Source: an uncultured Verrucomicrobiota bacterium (GTDB taxonomy: Bacteria > Verrucomicrobiota > Verrucomicrobiia > Limisphaerales > CAIQOK01). Taken from it: a stretch of DNA of 52,459 nucleotides. The notes beneath the pieces were generated by a model that was given only the letters and a program-made list of their open reading frames with translations, was not told where the DNA came from and made no database searches. The translations under genes and the position numbers were made by a program. This document shows positions 18,287 to 27,574 of the stretch, in pieces (position 1 is the stretch's first letter; each line of letters opens with the position of its first letter). Where the stretch lies: NCBI GenBank assembly GCA_903873415.1, contig CAIQOK010000158.1, positions 1 to 52,459 on the forward strand, written 5' to 3'.

Positions 18287-19009
18287 CTATTGCTTAATGC
18301 GCAGGTTTTTGAATTCCACGGTCATGGGCTGACCGGCATGAAGTTGAAGGGCGATGACGCCCGACTTGGCCGCTTTGGCCTCGCACTCATCGGTCACATC
18401 CACGGTCGGATGCCCGTTGATGAAATGCTGGAGATGATTGCCATTGGCAATGATGATGTAGTCGTTCCAATCCTCTTTCTTGATCGCCGCTTGAATATCC
18501 TCGGATTTGCCCAGCGATCCGGTGACGTGTTTCTTTCCATCCTTGTCCCAGAGGACTTTTTCGCCGCGTCCGGCCATGATGCCCCGGGTCATGCGCTCCT
18601 CATAAAGAATGCCGCTGTAGGTCGGTCCTGCCTCCATATCGGCCTGGTAGCCGCCCACCACCCACTTGGCCGGGTCGAGCACCTTGCTGCGATACTGAAT
18701 GCCGGAGTTGGCAAAGCCCGCAGTGTTGTTGGGTGTGATCCGGAAAGAGGCGCGCATTTCAAAATCGCCGGGCTCGCCCTTGGTCCAGATCAGAAAGGTG
18801 TTGCCCTTGGCTGGATGCTCCTGCGTGGTCCGCCCCATGATGGCGCCATCTTTGACCGACCAAAGCTCCGGGTCTCCATTCCAGCCCTTGAGGTTTTTGC
18901 CGTTGAACATTTTCTTGAAACCCGGCTCGGGTTCGGCCGCGGACGTATTGAGAAGGCTGGCAACAAGCACGGCTCCTGACAGGAGTGTGGAGAAAAAATG
19001 GGATTTCAT
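18287..19009 (-). CDS. Exported DUF1080 protein (3-keto-disaccharide hydrolase family)
   Basis: A 240-residue concanavalin-like beta-sandwich of the DUF1080 family with a signal peptide (MKSHFFSTLLSGAVLVASLL, cleavage near SAAEP). Typical elements are FKKMFNGKNLKGWNG at the start of the mature chain, WSVKDGAIMG, FANSGIQYRS and WNDYIIIANGNHLQHFING. Family members characterised elsewhere cleave 3-keto-glycosides, made by a Gfo/Idh/MocA dehydrogenase, by elimination/hydration chemistry. The gene lies 26 bp after the epimerase-like gene and 9 bp before ThuA 1, so co-transcription is nearly certain. The activity is inferred from family and context. Confidence 0.88.
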   Translation of the reverse strand: MKSHFFSTLLSGAVLVASLLNTSAAEPEPGFKKMFNGKNLKGWNGDPELWSVKDGAIMGRTTQEHPAKGNTFLIWTKGEPGDFEMRASFRITPNNTAGFANSGIQYRSKVLDPAKWVVGGYQADMEAGPTYSGILYEERMTRGIMAGRGEKVLWDKDGKKHVTGSLGKSEDIQAAIKKEDWNDYIIIANGNHLQHFINGHPTVDVTDECEAKAAKSGVIALQLHAGQPMTVEFKNLRIKQ

Positions 19010-19035
19010 AATTTGATTCGAGGCGGGGGTGAGGA

Positions 19036-19881
19036 TTACCTGAGTGTTTTCTTCAAAAACTGCAGACCCTTGACGGCAATCTCCGTCTGGGTCGGTTCGA
19101 TGCGGCGCCAGATGGCCGCCGCGCGGGCGATCACCTTCACATCCGTCGTAAACGATTCAATAACCACATCGCCTTCATAACGGATGTCCTTGAGCGCTTT
19201 GGCAATGGGCTTCCAATCGATATGGTCGTTGCCCGGGGTGCCGCGGTCGCTGCCGCAGGCATGGAAATGGGCTAGGTGCTTGCCGGCCTTGCGAATGGCC
19301 GCCGCCTGGTCCTTCTCCTCGATGTTCATGTGGAAGGTGTCGAGATGGAGTTTGAGGGCCGGACTGCCGACAGCCTTGATCATCTTCAGCCCCTGATCGC
19401 AGGTGTTGATGAAATCGGTTTCGAAGCGGTTCAACGGTTCGAGGCAGATCTGCCTGCCGAGTTTTCCGGCATACTTTGAGAGATCCTTAAGGTTTTTCAC
19501 CACCGTGGCCCATTGCTTCTTGTATTCATCGGCCGGCACGGCATCGGCGCGCCCCACAGCCGAATAAACCGGACCGATCAAGGAAGGGCAATCCAGCACC
19601 ACCATCTGATCCAGCAAAGCCTTCATGTAAGTCAGGCCGGTCTTCTGCTGGGCGGGGGTCCCGCGCAGATCCCGCTCCGGCCCCATTGCCGCGCACACGC
19701 TGCCACATACCAGTCCGTGGCGGTCCAGCTCCCGTTTCACGTGCGCCGGATCAATGTGGGAAGGATCCTCGATGGCTATCTCGATGGTATCGAAGCCCCA
19801 TTTCTGGAACTTGGGGAAAAGTTTGGTGCTCGCATCGTTGAAAGGCGAGGTGAACAGAAAGGTGTTTACGCCGAATCTCAT
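19036..19881 (-). CDS. Ketose 3-epimerase-like TIM barrel (D-psicose/D-tagatose 3-epimerase type)
   Basis: A cytosolic 281-residue xylose-isomerase-like barrel with no export signal. Candidate metal residues fall where D-psicose/D-tagatose 3-epimerases have them: E148 in CLEPLNRFETDF, D181 in LHLDTFHMNIEE, H207 in HFHACGSDRG and E242 in VIESF, plus R213 and the GNDHIDW motif. The spacing is essentially that of the epimerase family, so C3 epimerisation or isomerisation of a ketose or keto-sugar is a good prediction. As the fourth gene of the six-gene operon it would act on a product of the dehydrogenase or lyase steps. Substrate unknown. Confidence 0.85.
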   Translation of the reverse strand: MRFGVNTFLFTSPFNDASTKLFPKFQKWGFDTIEIAIEDPSHIDPAHVKRELDRHGLVCGSVCAAMGPERDLRGTPAQQKTGLTYMKALLDQMVVLDCPSLIGPVYSAVGRADAVPADEYKKQWATVVKNLKDLSKYAGKLGRQICLEPLNRFETDFINTCDQGLKMIKAVGSPALKLHLDTFHMNIEEKDQAAAIRKAGKHLAHFHACGSDRGTPGNDHIDWKPIAKALKDIRYEGDVVIESFTTDVKVIARAAAIWRRIEPTQTEIAVKGLQFLKKTLR

Positions 19882-19967
19882 AGGGATTTTTCGTTGGGTG
19901 GGAATTCAGGATTGAGAACCGCCGGCGCCACGCATCTCCGTAACGGACCGAAGGGCGCGGCGGTTTA

Positions 19968-20837
19968 TTATTTAACGACCGGACCGTAGCCCTTCTTGGG
20001 AGTCCCGTCTTTCTTGAGATGCCCGGTGGACCACAGCACGCCGCGGGTGACAAGATCCAAGTAGCGGGGATCGCCGACGGTCTCGCTGTTGTGCCCGATG
20101 GTCGTGCTGAAGACCTTGGTCTTGTTGGGTCCGTAACGGTTGACCCAAGCCGCCACCGACTTGACCGCCTTCTGGCTGCCGTCCTTTTGCTTGATCATCT
20201 GCGTGCCGTAGGCAAGCACTTGGGCGGTGTCAAACACATGCACATTGTTGTAAAGCTCCTCGTGGATGCTCACCCAATCGCCCACGCCCTTGACAACCGG
20301 GTTTTGCTGGTTGGTGAAGTTGATGGAAATGGGTTCCTGCGGACCGTGCCCGCTGGATTGCAGCCCAAGATATTCAAACCAATAACCGTGCGCCGTGCCG
20401 GGCGTCACAGGATCGTTGGGGTTTCCAATCCGATAGGAGTGCATCGCGCAATGCAGGTTCACCCCGGGAATGCCGTCGCGATGCGGCTTGAGCACACCCT
20501 CCACCAAAGCGGGATCCGACACATCCGCGGCGCACTCGTCGTGCATGATGAGATCGTAACCCGCGGCGTAGTCGGGCTTGCCCAGAATAGCCAGCGGCGG
20601 ATGCGTGCTGGCATCCCCGGTATGGATCTGGTCAATGACGACATTGGCGCGTGCCTCGATGCCCTTTTTGAGGATGTCTTTCTGTCCCGCATAATCGTGG
20701 CAGCAGCCGCCGGTGATGAGGAGAATACGGACGGGTTTGGGGGCGTCTGCAGCGGAGGCATGCCTGATGGCAGCGGGGTTGGCAAGAGCCAAGGAGGCCA
20801 AGGCCAAGCCGGCATAAAAAGGAGCTTCTTTGGTCAT
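19968..20837 (-). CDS. Exported ThuA-domain protein 2
   Basis: A second ThuA-family protein, 289 residues from the ATG at 20837 (the frame is open further upstream, but only this start gives a signal peptide). The N-terminus is hydrophobic with likely cleavage around HASAADAPK. The mature chain has VRILLITGGCCHDYAGQ, LIMHDECAADVS, GIPGVNLHCAMHSYR, SIHEELYNNVHVF and the KVFSTTIGHNSETVGDPRYLDLVTRG C-terminal segment. It belongs to a ThuA subgroup distinct from the other copy in the operon. Gaps are 86 bp to the epimerase-like gene and 119 bp to the dehydrogenase gene. Confidence 0.83.
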   Translation of the reverse strand: MTKEAPFYAGLALASLALANPAAIRHASAADAPKPVRILLITGGCCHDYAGQKDILKKGIEARANVVIDQIHTGDASTHPPLAILGKPDYAAGYDLIMHDECAADVSDPALVEGVLKPHRDGIPGVNLHCAMHSYRIGNPNDPVTPGTAHGYWFEYLGLQSSGHGPQEPISINFTNQQNPVVKGVGDWVSIHEELYNNVHVFDTAQVLAYGTQMIKQKDGSQKAVKSVAAWVNRYGPNKTKVFSTTIGHNSETVGDPRYLDLVTRGVLWSTGHLKKDGTPKKGYGPVVK

Positions 20838-20956
20838 GATGTTTTCATAATGGTTCAAACGAGACAACACAAGCCTGATTGTCAAGAAGACAAGGCCAGC
20901 TGGATGGGAAGAGCTCCGGTCAACCGACAGCCGAGCGGGTCTCCCCCACGCACCCC

Positions 20957-22111
20957 TTACCGGACGGGCGTGGAAGGGACCTTCTCCCATCTCTGCGTTC
21001 TGGCGGACTTGAGGACCGCATCGCAGACGTATTGGGTTTCAAGTGCCTCCCGGAAAGTCGGACCGGCGGGCTTGCCCGTTTCAATCCCCCTCACAAAATC
21101 AGCCACCTGATGAACAAAGCTGTGCTCATAGCCGATCTGCAGGCCCGGGACCCACCAGTTCTTCATATAAGGATGGTCGCTGTCGCTGACGTGAATGCTG
21201 CGCCAGCCGCGCAGCTTGCCTTCGTCGCGGTGGTCGAAATATTGCAGGCGATGAAGGTCGTGCAGATCCCAGGCGATGCTGGCATGCTCGCCGTTGATCT
21301 CGAAAGTATTGAGGGCCTTGTGGCCTCGGGCGTAGCGGGTGCTCTCAAAAGTCGCCAGCGAACCGTTCTTGAATCGCGCCAGAAAAGCGCAGGCGTCATC
21401 AATCGTCACCTTCTGCACCTTGCCCGTCAGGGTGTGCGTACGCTCTTTGATGAAGGTCTCCGTCATGCCGTTGACCTTGTCGATGCTGCCATTGAGCCAG
21501 AGGGCCGTGTCAATGCAATGGGCCAGCAGATCCCCGGTGACACCGCTGCCAGCGGCCTTGGCGTCCAAGCGCCACAAACCCGCCCCGCCCTGGGGCAGCT
21601 CGGGACTGATGGTCCAGTCCTGAAGGAATTTTGCGCGGTAATGAAACACCCGTCCCAGCTTGCCCTCGTCGATCAACTGCTTGGCCAGAGTGACGGCCGG
21701 GACGCGGCGGTAATTATACCAAACGATGTTGGCAACCTTGGCTTTTTCCACAGCGGCGACCATCTTGCGGCCTTCCGGCCCGTCCATCGACAAGGGTTTC
21801 TCGCACAGAATCATCTTGCCAGCCTTTGCGGCGGCAATCGCAATCTCCGCATGGCTGTTGTTGGGCGTGCAAATGTCGATTGCGTCGATGTCTTCCCGGG
21901 CGATGAGCTTGCGCCAGTCCGTCTCGATGGATTGATAGCCCCATTTCTCGGCAAAAGCCTTGACCTTGGCCTCGTCCCGGGCGCAGACGGCCTGCAAGAC
22001 GCACTGGTGTTCGAGGTCGAAAAAGTTATTTACCTTGCGATAGGCGTTGGAATGCGTCCGGCCCATGAATCCGTAGCCGATGAGTCCGATGCGAAGTTGT
22101 TTTGTAGGCAT
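20957..22111 (-). CDS. Gfo/Idh/MocA-family NAD(P)-dependent sugar oxidoreductase
   Basis: A cytosolic dehydrogenase of 384 residues with no Tat or Sec signal. The Rossmann start is [18 protein letters not shown] (about 7-24), followed by the family motif CEKPLSMDG with catalytic-type K105, YNYRRVPA and [11 protein letters not shown] (D194, H198), the positions of the general base and substrate contacts. Such enzymes oxidise sugar C3 hydroxyls in 3-keto pathways, or C2 in inositol pathways. It lies 32 bp downstream of the 349-residue TIM barrel and precedes ThuA 2. ThuB-like 3-dehydrogenation is the best inference. Confidence 0.9.
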   Translation of the reverse strand: MPTKQLRIGLIGYGFMGRTHSNAYRKVNNFFDLEHQCVLQAVCARDEAKVKAFAEKWGYQSIETDWRKLIAREDIDAIDICTPNNSHAEIAIAAAKAGKMILCEKPLSMDGPEGRKMVAAVEKAKVANIVWYNYRRVPAVTLAKQLIDEGKLGRVFHYRAKFLQDWTISPELPQGGAGLWRLDAKAAGSGVTGDLLAHCIDTALWLNGSIDKVNGMTETFIKERTHTLTGKVQKVTIDDACAFLARFKNGSLATFESTRYARGHKALNTFEINGEHASIAWDLHDLHRLQYFDHRDEGKLRGWRSIHVSDSDHPYMKNWWVPGLQIGYEHSFVHQVADFVRGIETGKPAGPTFREALETQYVCDAVLKSARTQRWEKVPSTPVR

Positions 22112-22143
22112 AATTGAAGTGGTTCAGTTAATTGGTGACACGG

Positions 22144-23193
22144 CTATGCTTTCCAGCCGTGATTCTCGCGAACCTGAATCATCGCGGTGAGGATGTCATT
22201 CCAGGTCTGTTGCTTCATCAGCGTGTCGTTGGGAAACATGCATCCATCCCAGCAGATGTGCTTCATTTTCTTCGTGACCTTGCCTTTGCTGTCGCGCAGC
22301 CAATAACCGGAGTCGCGGGCGATGTTAAGTTTGCCCTTGGGATCGGTGGCCAGGCAATGGCGCCCGGTCTTCTCATGATCGCCGGAACCAAAAACGCTGC
22401 CATCATTCTGCGCCACATGGAAATCGATAGTCCAAGGGCGAAGCGAGTCCGTCAGCTTGGTCATGGCCTTGTGGAATTGGGCGGGCTCGTAATGGTAATT
22501 CTTAGGCACGATTCGGTGCGCCTCGGCATTGTAACCCAACGTGTAAAGATGAGTGTGGGACATGTCGGCCTGGAAACCTACCACCTTGGGCATGGCGGTC
22601 TCCTCGAGCAGATTGACCATGTGCTTCCAAGAGTGCATCCCGCCCCAGCAGATTTCCCCCTCGGCTGCGAGCCGTTCACCGTGGTCCTTGGCCACCTTGG
22701 CCCCCTCCCGAAAGGTCTTGGCGATCAACTTGGTGTTCGCCACCGGGTCCTTGTCCCAATCCGTCACCCCTGCGGCTGAGTCGATGCGGACAACGCCATA
22801 GGGCCGCACGCCAAGTTCACGGAGCTTGGAGGCGATCCTGCAGGCCTTGGCCACGGCGGCGACCCAGTTCTTGCGCTTGGTTTCGTCCCCCATGGCAGAC
22901 CCGTCAAACCACACCGGCGCCACCACCGAGCCCACTTCAAATCCCTTTTTGCGGATTTTGTCGGCCAGCTTCTTGATCCCGTCATCGCTGATGTCAATCG
23001 AGACATGAGGGTCGTAAAGGAACAGATCAACCCCGTCGAACTTGATGCCGTTGACCTCCGCCTTGGCGGTGAGATCCAGCATGGTATCAAGGCTTATGGA
23101 AGGCTCAGCGCCGGGGCTGCCCTTGCCGACCAAGCCGGGCCACATGGCGTTGTGAAGCTTGGGAAAATTGTTTACTGTTTGGCCGTTGTTCAT
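22144..23193 (-). CDS. TIM-barrel sugar isomerase/epimerase-like protein, first gene of the keto-sugar operon
   Basis: A 349-residue xylose-isomerase-like protein starting at the ATG at 23193; upstream in-frame codons to 23379 look non-coding. No export signal. Visible elements: [20 protein letters not shown] (about 50-69), [37 protein letters not shown] with a metal-site type Glu, [13 protein letters not shown], and [21 protein letters not shown] with candidate ligands. It is longer than the epimerase-like barrel of the same operon and not closely related to it. It may be an isomerase or a lyase/hydratase acting on keto-sugars. It leads the operon and so probably follows the promoter. Confidence 0.75.
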   Translation of the reverse strand: MNNGQTVNNFPKLHNAMWPGLVGKGSPGAEPSISLDTMLDLTAKAEVNGIKFDGVDLFLYDPHVSIDISDDGIKKLADKIRKKGFEVGSVVAPVWFDGSAMGDETKRKNWVAAVAKACRIASKLRELGVRPYGVVRIDSAAGVTDWDKDPVANTKLIAKTFREGAKVAKDHGERLAAEGEICWGGMHSWKHMVNLLEETAMPKVVGFQADMSHTHLYTLGYNAEAHRIVPKNYHYEPAQFHKAMTKLTDSLRPWTIDFHVAQNDGSVFGSGDHEKTGRHCLATDPKGKLNIARDSGYWLRDSKGKVTKKMKHICWDGCMFPNDTLMKQQTWNDILTAMIQVRENHGWKA

Positions 23194-23563
23194 AATTGCG
23201 TTAAAAAGCGCGTTGCACTGGTATCGTCTGACGGGCTGACAAAAGCTACCAATCGCCGCGAGTCCGGCAACACCAAACTGCACCAAACTGAAATCCAAGG
23301 AACCGTTGCCTCCCACAGACGCCCCGCTGTTCCCTTGCCTGCCCCAATAGACAATCAAGCCGCCACCAGCCCCATGCATGCCGGATAAAAGCGCAGCGTC
23401 GACAACAGGCGCTGCCCGGGGGATTCAAAACAAGGATCAGCGAAGACACTCGGCGCCGTCCGCAACCCCGACCGGGAACCCGAACCTGAAGGATTGACGA
23501 TCCGGCAGGGATCAAAACGCCCGGACGCAACCCACCCCCTCCAACCGGAACGGCCTTGGCCGT
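23194..23563. other. Intergenic leader of the keto-sugar operon
   Basis: About 370 bp between the first operon gene and terC. It should hold the operon promoter, but no convincing hexamers were found. One perfect tandem duplication of CACCAAACTG is visible at 23271-23290. No gene was seen. Confidence 0.4.
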
Positions 23564-24325
23564 TTATCGGTAAGGCTGATGCAGCTCCACCACCGCGGGC
23601 TTTTTTCTGCCCCGCATCCGGATGTTCAGGGTTTCCACCCCCACCGAGAACGCCATGGCAAAGTAAATGTAGCCTTTGGGGATTTCCTTGCCGAACCCCT
23701 CGGCCACAAGCGCACACCCGATAAGCATCAGAAAACTCAAGGCCAGCATTTTCAGCGACGGATGCTTGTGAATAAACACGCTGATTCTCCCGGCATAGAT
23801 GAGCATGAACAACAGCGCAATGATGACCGCAGCAATCATCACCGGCAGATGCTTTGCCATCCCAACAGCGGTGATGACCGAGTCGAGTGAGAAGACGATG
23901 TCGAGCACGAGGATTTGCGCCACCACTGCGGCGAACTTAGGCGGAACCCGACTGGTGACCGAGCCGTCTTCTCCTTCCAGTTTTTCATGGATCTCATTGG
24001 TGCTTTTCCAGAGGAGAAACAAACCGCCGCAGATCAGGATCAGATCGCGTCCTGACACGCCGTGAGGCGCCGGGAGGATGCCCAGTGTGGGCAGGTGGAA
24101 GAGGGGTTGGGTCAGTTTGACCATGAATGCCAGAGCACATAGCAGAAGCAACCGGGTGACCAGAGCAAGACTCAGCCCCGTTTGACGTGCTTTACCTTGC
24201 TGGTCCGCCGGCAGTTTGCCCGCCAAAATCGAGATGAACACAATGTTGTCGATGCCGAGAATTATCTCCAGCAAGGTCAGCGTGAACAGGCTGATCCAGA
24301 TTTCCGGTTTAGTGATCCAATCCAT
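23564..24325 (-). CDS. TerC/Alx-family integral membrane protein
   Basis: A 253-residue polytopic protein of the TerC family, some members of which export manganese. The two acidic family motifs are present in transmembrane helices: EIILGIDNIVFISILAG near the N-terminus and DIVFSLDSVITAVGMA in the middle. About seven hydrophobic helices are visible. The length matches the short TerC (YjbE/YkoY) group. The upstream 300 bp does not show a recognisable yybP-ykoY manganese riboswitch. It is a single gene between two glycan loci. Confidence 0.9.
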   Translation of the reverse strand: MDWITKPEIWISLFTLTLLEIILGIDNIVFISILAGKLPADQQGKARQTGLSLALVTRLLLLCALAFMVKLTQPLFHLPTLGILPAPHGVSGRDLILICGGLFLLWKSTNEIHEKLEGEDGSVTSRVPPKFAAVVAQILVLDIVFSLDSVITAVGMAKHLPVMIAAVIIALLFMLIYAGRISVFIHKHPSLKMLALSFLMLIGCALVAEGFGKEIPKGYIYFAMAFSVGVETLNIRMRGRKKPAVVELHQPYR

Positions 24326-24629
24326 AAAGGCCAGATGGTTGGGGAATCAGGGGCAAAGTCAAAAACAATAGGCGGGAACCCGAAGCGGCGGAATGCGCCG
24401 GAATGCTCTTACCTTCTTACGCGGCATATTCCCCCGCCAATTCAAACGGGAACACGAGCTGCGGCGGCATTATCCTCAATCTGTCTGAATCAAGGTTTGA
24501 GGCGTTCGTGTCAAGGCGTCCGCGGGTTTCACAAAAACCAAAGACGACACCGACCGCTCTGATAAAACCCTGATTACCCCGAACACTGCGCCGCAATCAA
24601 GAGGGCGCGCCACACCTGCCAGGGTCGAA
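24326..24629. other. Intergenic, no gene seen
   Basis: About 300 bp between the BNR-repeat gene stop and the terC start. It presumably contains the terC promoter. There is no reading frame of note and no clear riboswitch. Confidence 0.4.
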
Positions 24630-26120
24630 TCACTCCTCGTCCTGCCTGCCTTCCTTCTTCTGTTTTTTGCTCCTCTTGACCACCGGGACTTGGGTGGAGC
24701 CGGACTTGAGGGGGCCGGATTTCATGATTTCCAAGAGGTTTTTAATGGCAATGTCAGCCTCCTCCTCCGGGCGTTTCACGGGTCCGTCTCTTCCCATCAG
24801 CATCATTTTCTTATACAGATGCTGCGATGAAACGGTCTCGCTCACGATAAACATGCCTGAGGGGATGAAGTTCTCCACCAACGCGCCAATGCCAAATACT
24901 CCACCGGTTCGGGAGAGTAGCGGGGGTTGTTTGGACCAAGTCTGCCCTCCGTCCGCAGTATTCCACCACCCCACTTCACCCCTGCTGCTGCCGCTGCTTG
25001 CCAGAATCACCCTCACTTGGGTGGGGAATTCCACGATCAGGTCCCCGTCCTGGCTTCCGCCATCGGGAACGATGGCGGTCGGGCCCGTCCAAACACTGCC
25101 GGTCCATCGGGAATAGCGCACCTGCCCCTTGGCGTAACGAAAGATCAAATGCGGATGCCCTTCCGCATCCACCCTGCATGTGCCGTGGTTGCAGCGATCA
25201 GTCCCGGTGTTGAAGACGAGCGATTTTGCATCGGCATACTCCTTGGTTACAGGCACACTCAAGTGTTCCCCTGCCACATTTTCCCATGACCCATTCCCGC
25301 AGTTCAGCTGCATATAGTAGACGTTGTGCCGGGCGCTGGTATGGCCCGGATTGGCGCAGGGATGGTAAACATACGAGGCGGTGATGGTGTCGCCAAGGCC
25401 CTTGGCAAACCAGGCATACCAGGCGTCATGGGTGGTGGGACTGGCTGCCTGGGGCTTGTGCTTGATTATGGAAACCTCCGGCGCAAAAGTGCGGCCGTTA
25501 TCAACGGACTTTTGGTAAACCCAGTCGCTGCGATGCGCTCCATGCCGGTAAAAGAGGTAGACGTCGCCGCTGTCCGTTTGCACAAACTGCGGATAGGTGC
25601 CGAAGGGCGGGATGTTGTCCAAAACCTGCCAGGATGAGATGTCCTGCGGTTTTCTGGAGACAAGATGTGTCAGTTTGGCACCGCGCACTGAACCGGCAGG
25701 CGTGCCCAACGTGTTGACTCCAAGCAGAGGACTTCCACCATGAGCGCCGAAAACCACATGGATGTAACCCTGAACGTCCACCATCATGGCGGGCTTGCCG
25801 TGGTTGTCCAACTCACTGTTGTCGATCGGGTCCGGTGTTTTCCCCATCAGGCTCACTCCGGCGAGCACCGGTCCCGACCATTTGCGGCCGGCATGATTAT
25901 AAGCGCAGACATAGGAATCCTCATGCGGCCCCTGATAGGCGAGATAAGTTGTGCCTTGATAATACTGCCCTGTGGGATGCTGCATCGTGGAAGAGACGTT
26001 CCCGAACCCGTTGTCTGTGAAATAGTCCACGTTTGCGGCCTGGGCAATGAGGCTCACTGAAAAAATGCCCGCCAGAGGAAATCGGACCCGCGGCCGGTGC
26101 GCCTTGGAATTGAACATCAT
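24630..26120 (-). CDS. Secreted BNR-repeat beta-propeller protein (BNR_4 type), possible rhamnosidase or polysaccharide lyase
   Basis: A secreted protein of about 496 residues. The start is one of two adjacent ATGs (26120 or 26117) before a signal peptide (RFPLAGIFSVSLIAQAANV); the long open frame further upstream overlaps pyrD and is not coding-like. The mature chain begins VDYFTDNGFGNVSSTMQHP and runs through blades such as YLAYQGPHEDSYVCAYNHAG and YIHVVFGAHGG, typical of BNR_4 proteins. Two Asp-box repeats are visible (SVDNGRTF and TADGGQTW). The C-terminus is a charged Lys-rich tail (KRSKKQKKEGRQDEE). BNR_4-type propellers include GH145 rhamnosidases and PL24/PL25 ulvan lyases, so a rhamnose-glycan enzyme is plausible but unproven. 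Confidence 0.7.
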   Translation of the reverse strand: MMFNSKAHRPRVRFPLAGIFSVSLIAQAANVDYFTDNGFGNVSSTMQHPTGQYYQGTTYLAYQGPHEDSYVCAYNHAGRKWSGPVLAGVSLMGKTPDPIDNSELDNHGKPAMMVDVQGYIHVVFGAHGGSPLLGVNTLGTPAGSVRGAKLTHLVSRKPQDISSWQVLDNIPPFGTYPQFVQTDSGDVYLFYRHGAHRSDWVYQKSVDNGRTFAPEVSIIKHKPQAASPTTHDAWYAWFAKGLGDTITASYVYHPCANPGHTSARHNVYYMQLNCGNGSWENVAGEHLSVPVTKEYADAKSLVFNTGTDRCNHGTCRVDAEGHPHLIFRYAKGQVRYSRWTGSVWTGPTAIVPDGGSQDGDLIVEFPTQVRVILASSGSSRGEVGWWNTADGGQTWSKQPPLLSRTGGVFGIGALVENFIPSGMFIVSETVSSQHLYKKMMLMGRDGPVKRPEEEADIAIKNLLEIMKSGPLKSGSTQVPVVKRSKKQKKEGRQDEE

Positions 26121-26319
26121 GCTTCGCACTTTAGGCCTGCCGCCAAAAATAGGAAAACATTTTGCCCCGTTCTTTTTCCCCGGCTCCTGCGGCAGTCCCA
26201 CACTAGGATTACTCCTCTCACCTTCGGAGTGGGGTGCCCTAAGGTGGATTGCCGTCATCCCGTATCGCCACGCACGCCGGGCCGGATTGCGGTCCAAGGG
26301 GGAACCCGGGGCGGGAGCG

Positions 26320-27420
26320 CTAACGAGCCTCGCAACCCACGGCCGCCTGCATTGAGTCCAAACCGGCCGAGGTGATCCGTCGTTGAAGACCGGAGACGAT
26401 GTTTTTGGCGATGCCAGGGCCCTCATAGACCAAGCCGGTATAGACCTGCAGCAGTGAAGCCCCGGCGGCGATTTTCTCCCATGCGTCGGCCGCGTTGAAA
26501 ACACCACCGACGCCGATGATAGGAAGCGCGCCGCGCGTCTGCCGGTGGAGATGCCGCACGACTTCCGTGCTGCGCTGGCGCAACGGGCGTCCACTCAGTC
26601 CTCCGGCCTGAGCATAAACCTTTTGCACCTCTGGATCCACGGAAGGCGGGCGGGCCAGCGTGGTGTTGGTGGCAACAATCCCCGCAATCTGGCGCGGCCC
26701 GACCAGCTCAAGAATTTCGTCCAGTGCGCTGAAGGAAAGGTCGGGGGCGACTTTGACCAAAACGGGTCGGGGATGCGGCGGGCGGTTGAGTTCCTGAATG
26801 GCGGCGAAAATCTCGTCCAGGGCCGGACGGTCCTGGAGCTGGCGCAGGTTGGGAGTGTTGGGCGAACTGACGTTGACGACAAAAAAGTCCAGATACGGCT
26901 TAAGCACGCGGAAGGAGTTTGCGTAATCACCAGGGGCTTGCTCTATCGGGGTGATTTTGGATTTGCCCAGATTCATTCCCACCGGATGATCAGGCCAGCG
27001 TCCCAGGGACCGCCAGTGGCTGATTTTCTCCGCGAGCGCTTCAGCCCCGGGATTGTTAAAGCCCATGCGGTTGACGATGGCGTCCTGAGACACCGCCCGA
27101 AACACCCGCGGAGTGGGATTGCCTGGTTGCGCATGCCAAGTGGCGGCCCCCAACTCTACAAAGCCAAAGCCCAGCGCCGCCCACGCCGGCACAGCCTCAG
27201 CCGTCTTGTCCATCCCTGCGGCCAGGCCGATGGGATTGGGAAAAGTCAGGCCGAACAATTTCACGGGCAGTAGCGGCGCGCCATAAAAAGCGCGCAGCGC
27301 GCGGCACAGGAATTCATGGCGGCTGGCGAACCCCAAAGCATGCAGGGTCTTTTGATGAATGGTCTCGGCGTCATTCTTGAAGAGCACCGGCCTGATTGTT
27401 TTTTGATAGAGAAAGCTCAT
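26320..27420 (-). CDS. pyrD: Dihydroorotate dehydrogenase (quinone), class 2
   Basis: Oxidises dihydroorotate to orotate in pyrimidine synthesis, passing electrons to quinone at the membrane. The 366-residue protein has the class 2 N-terminal helical extension (MSFLYQKTIRPVLFKNDAE), then FPNPIGLAAGMDK, VNRMGFNNPGAE, GMNLGKSKITP and NVSSPNTPNLRQLQ with the catalytic-type Ser region, and finally GVGGVFNAADAWEKIAAGASLLQVYTG for FMN phosphate binding. It lies 154 bp downstream of shc and 199 bp upstream of the BNR gene, same strand. Confidence 0.95.
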   Translation of the reverse strand: MSFLYQKTIRPVLFKNDAETIHQKTLHALGFASRHEFLCRALRAFYGAPLLPVKLFGLTFPNPIGLAAGMDKTAEAVPAWAALGFGFVELGAATWHAQPGNPTPRVFRAVSQDAIVNRMGFNNPGAEALAEKISHWRSLGRWPDHPVGMNLGKSKITPIEQAPGDYANSFRVLKPYLDFFVVNVSSPNTPNLRQLQDRPALDEIFAAIQELNRPPHPRPVLVKVAPDLSFSALDEILELVGPRQIAGIVATNTTLARPPSVDPEVQKVYAQAGGLSGRPLRQRSTEVVRHLHRQTRGALPIIGVGGVFNAADAWEKIAAGASLLQVYTGLVYEGPGIAKNIVSGLQRRITSAGLDSMQAAVGCEAR

Positions 27421-27574
27421 TCGATAAAGTGGGTGATGAGGTTGGGGTTGGTTGACTGCCGTCCAGCTGCGCCCCGAACGATCATGGGTCGGGCTATTGG
27501 ACTATTGGCGGAAACCAGCACATTAAAAAGACCCGGCCGACAACGAACCGAAAAAACCCAGAGACATGCCAAAC

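Noticed and set aside
24326-24629. Possible yybP-ykoY manganese riboswitch upstream of the TerC gene
   Set aside because: The conserved core sequences of that riboswitch are not recognisable in the minus-strand leader.
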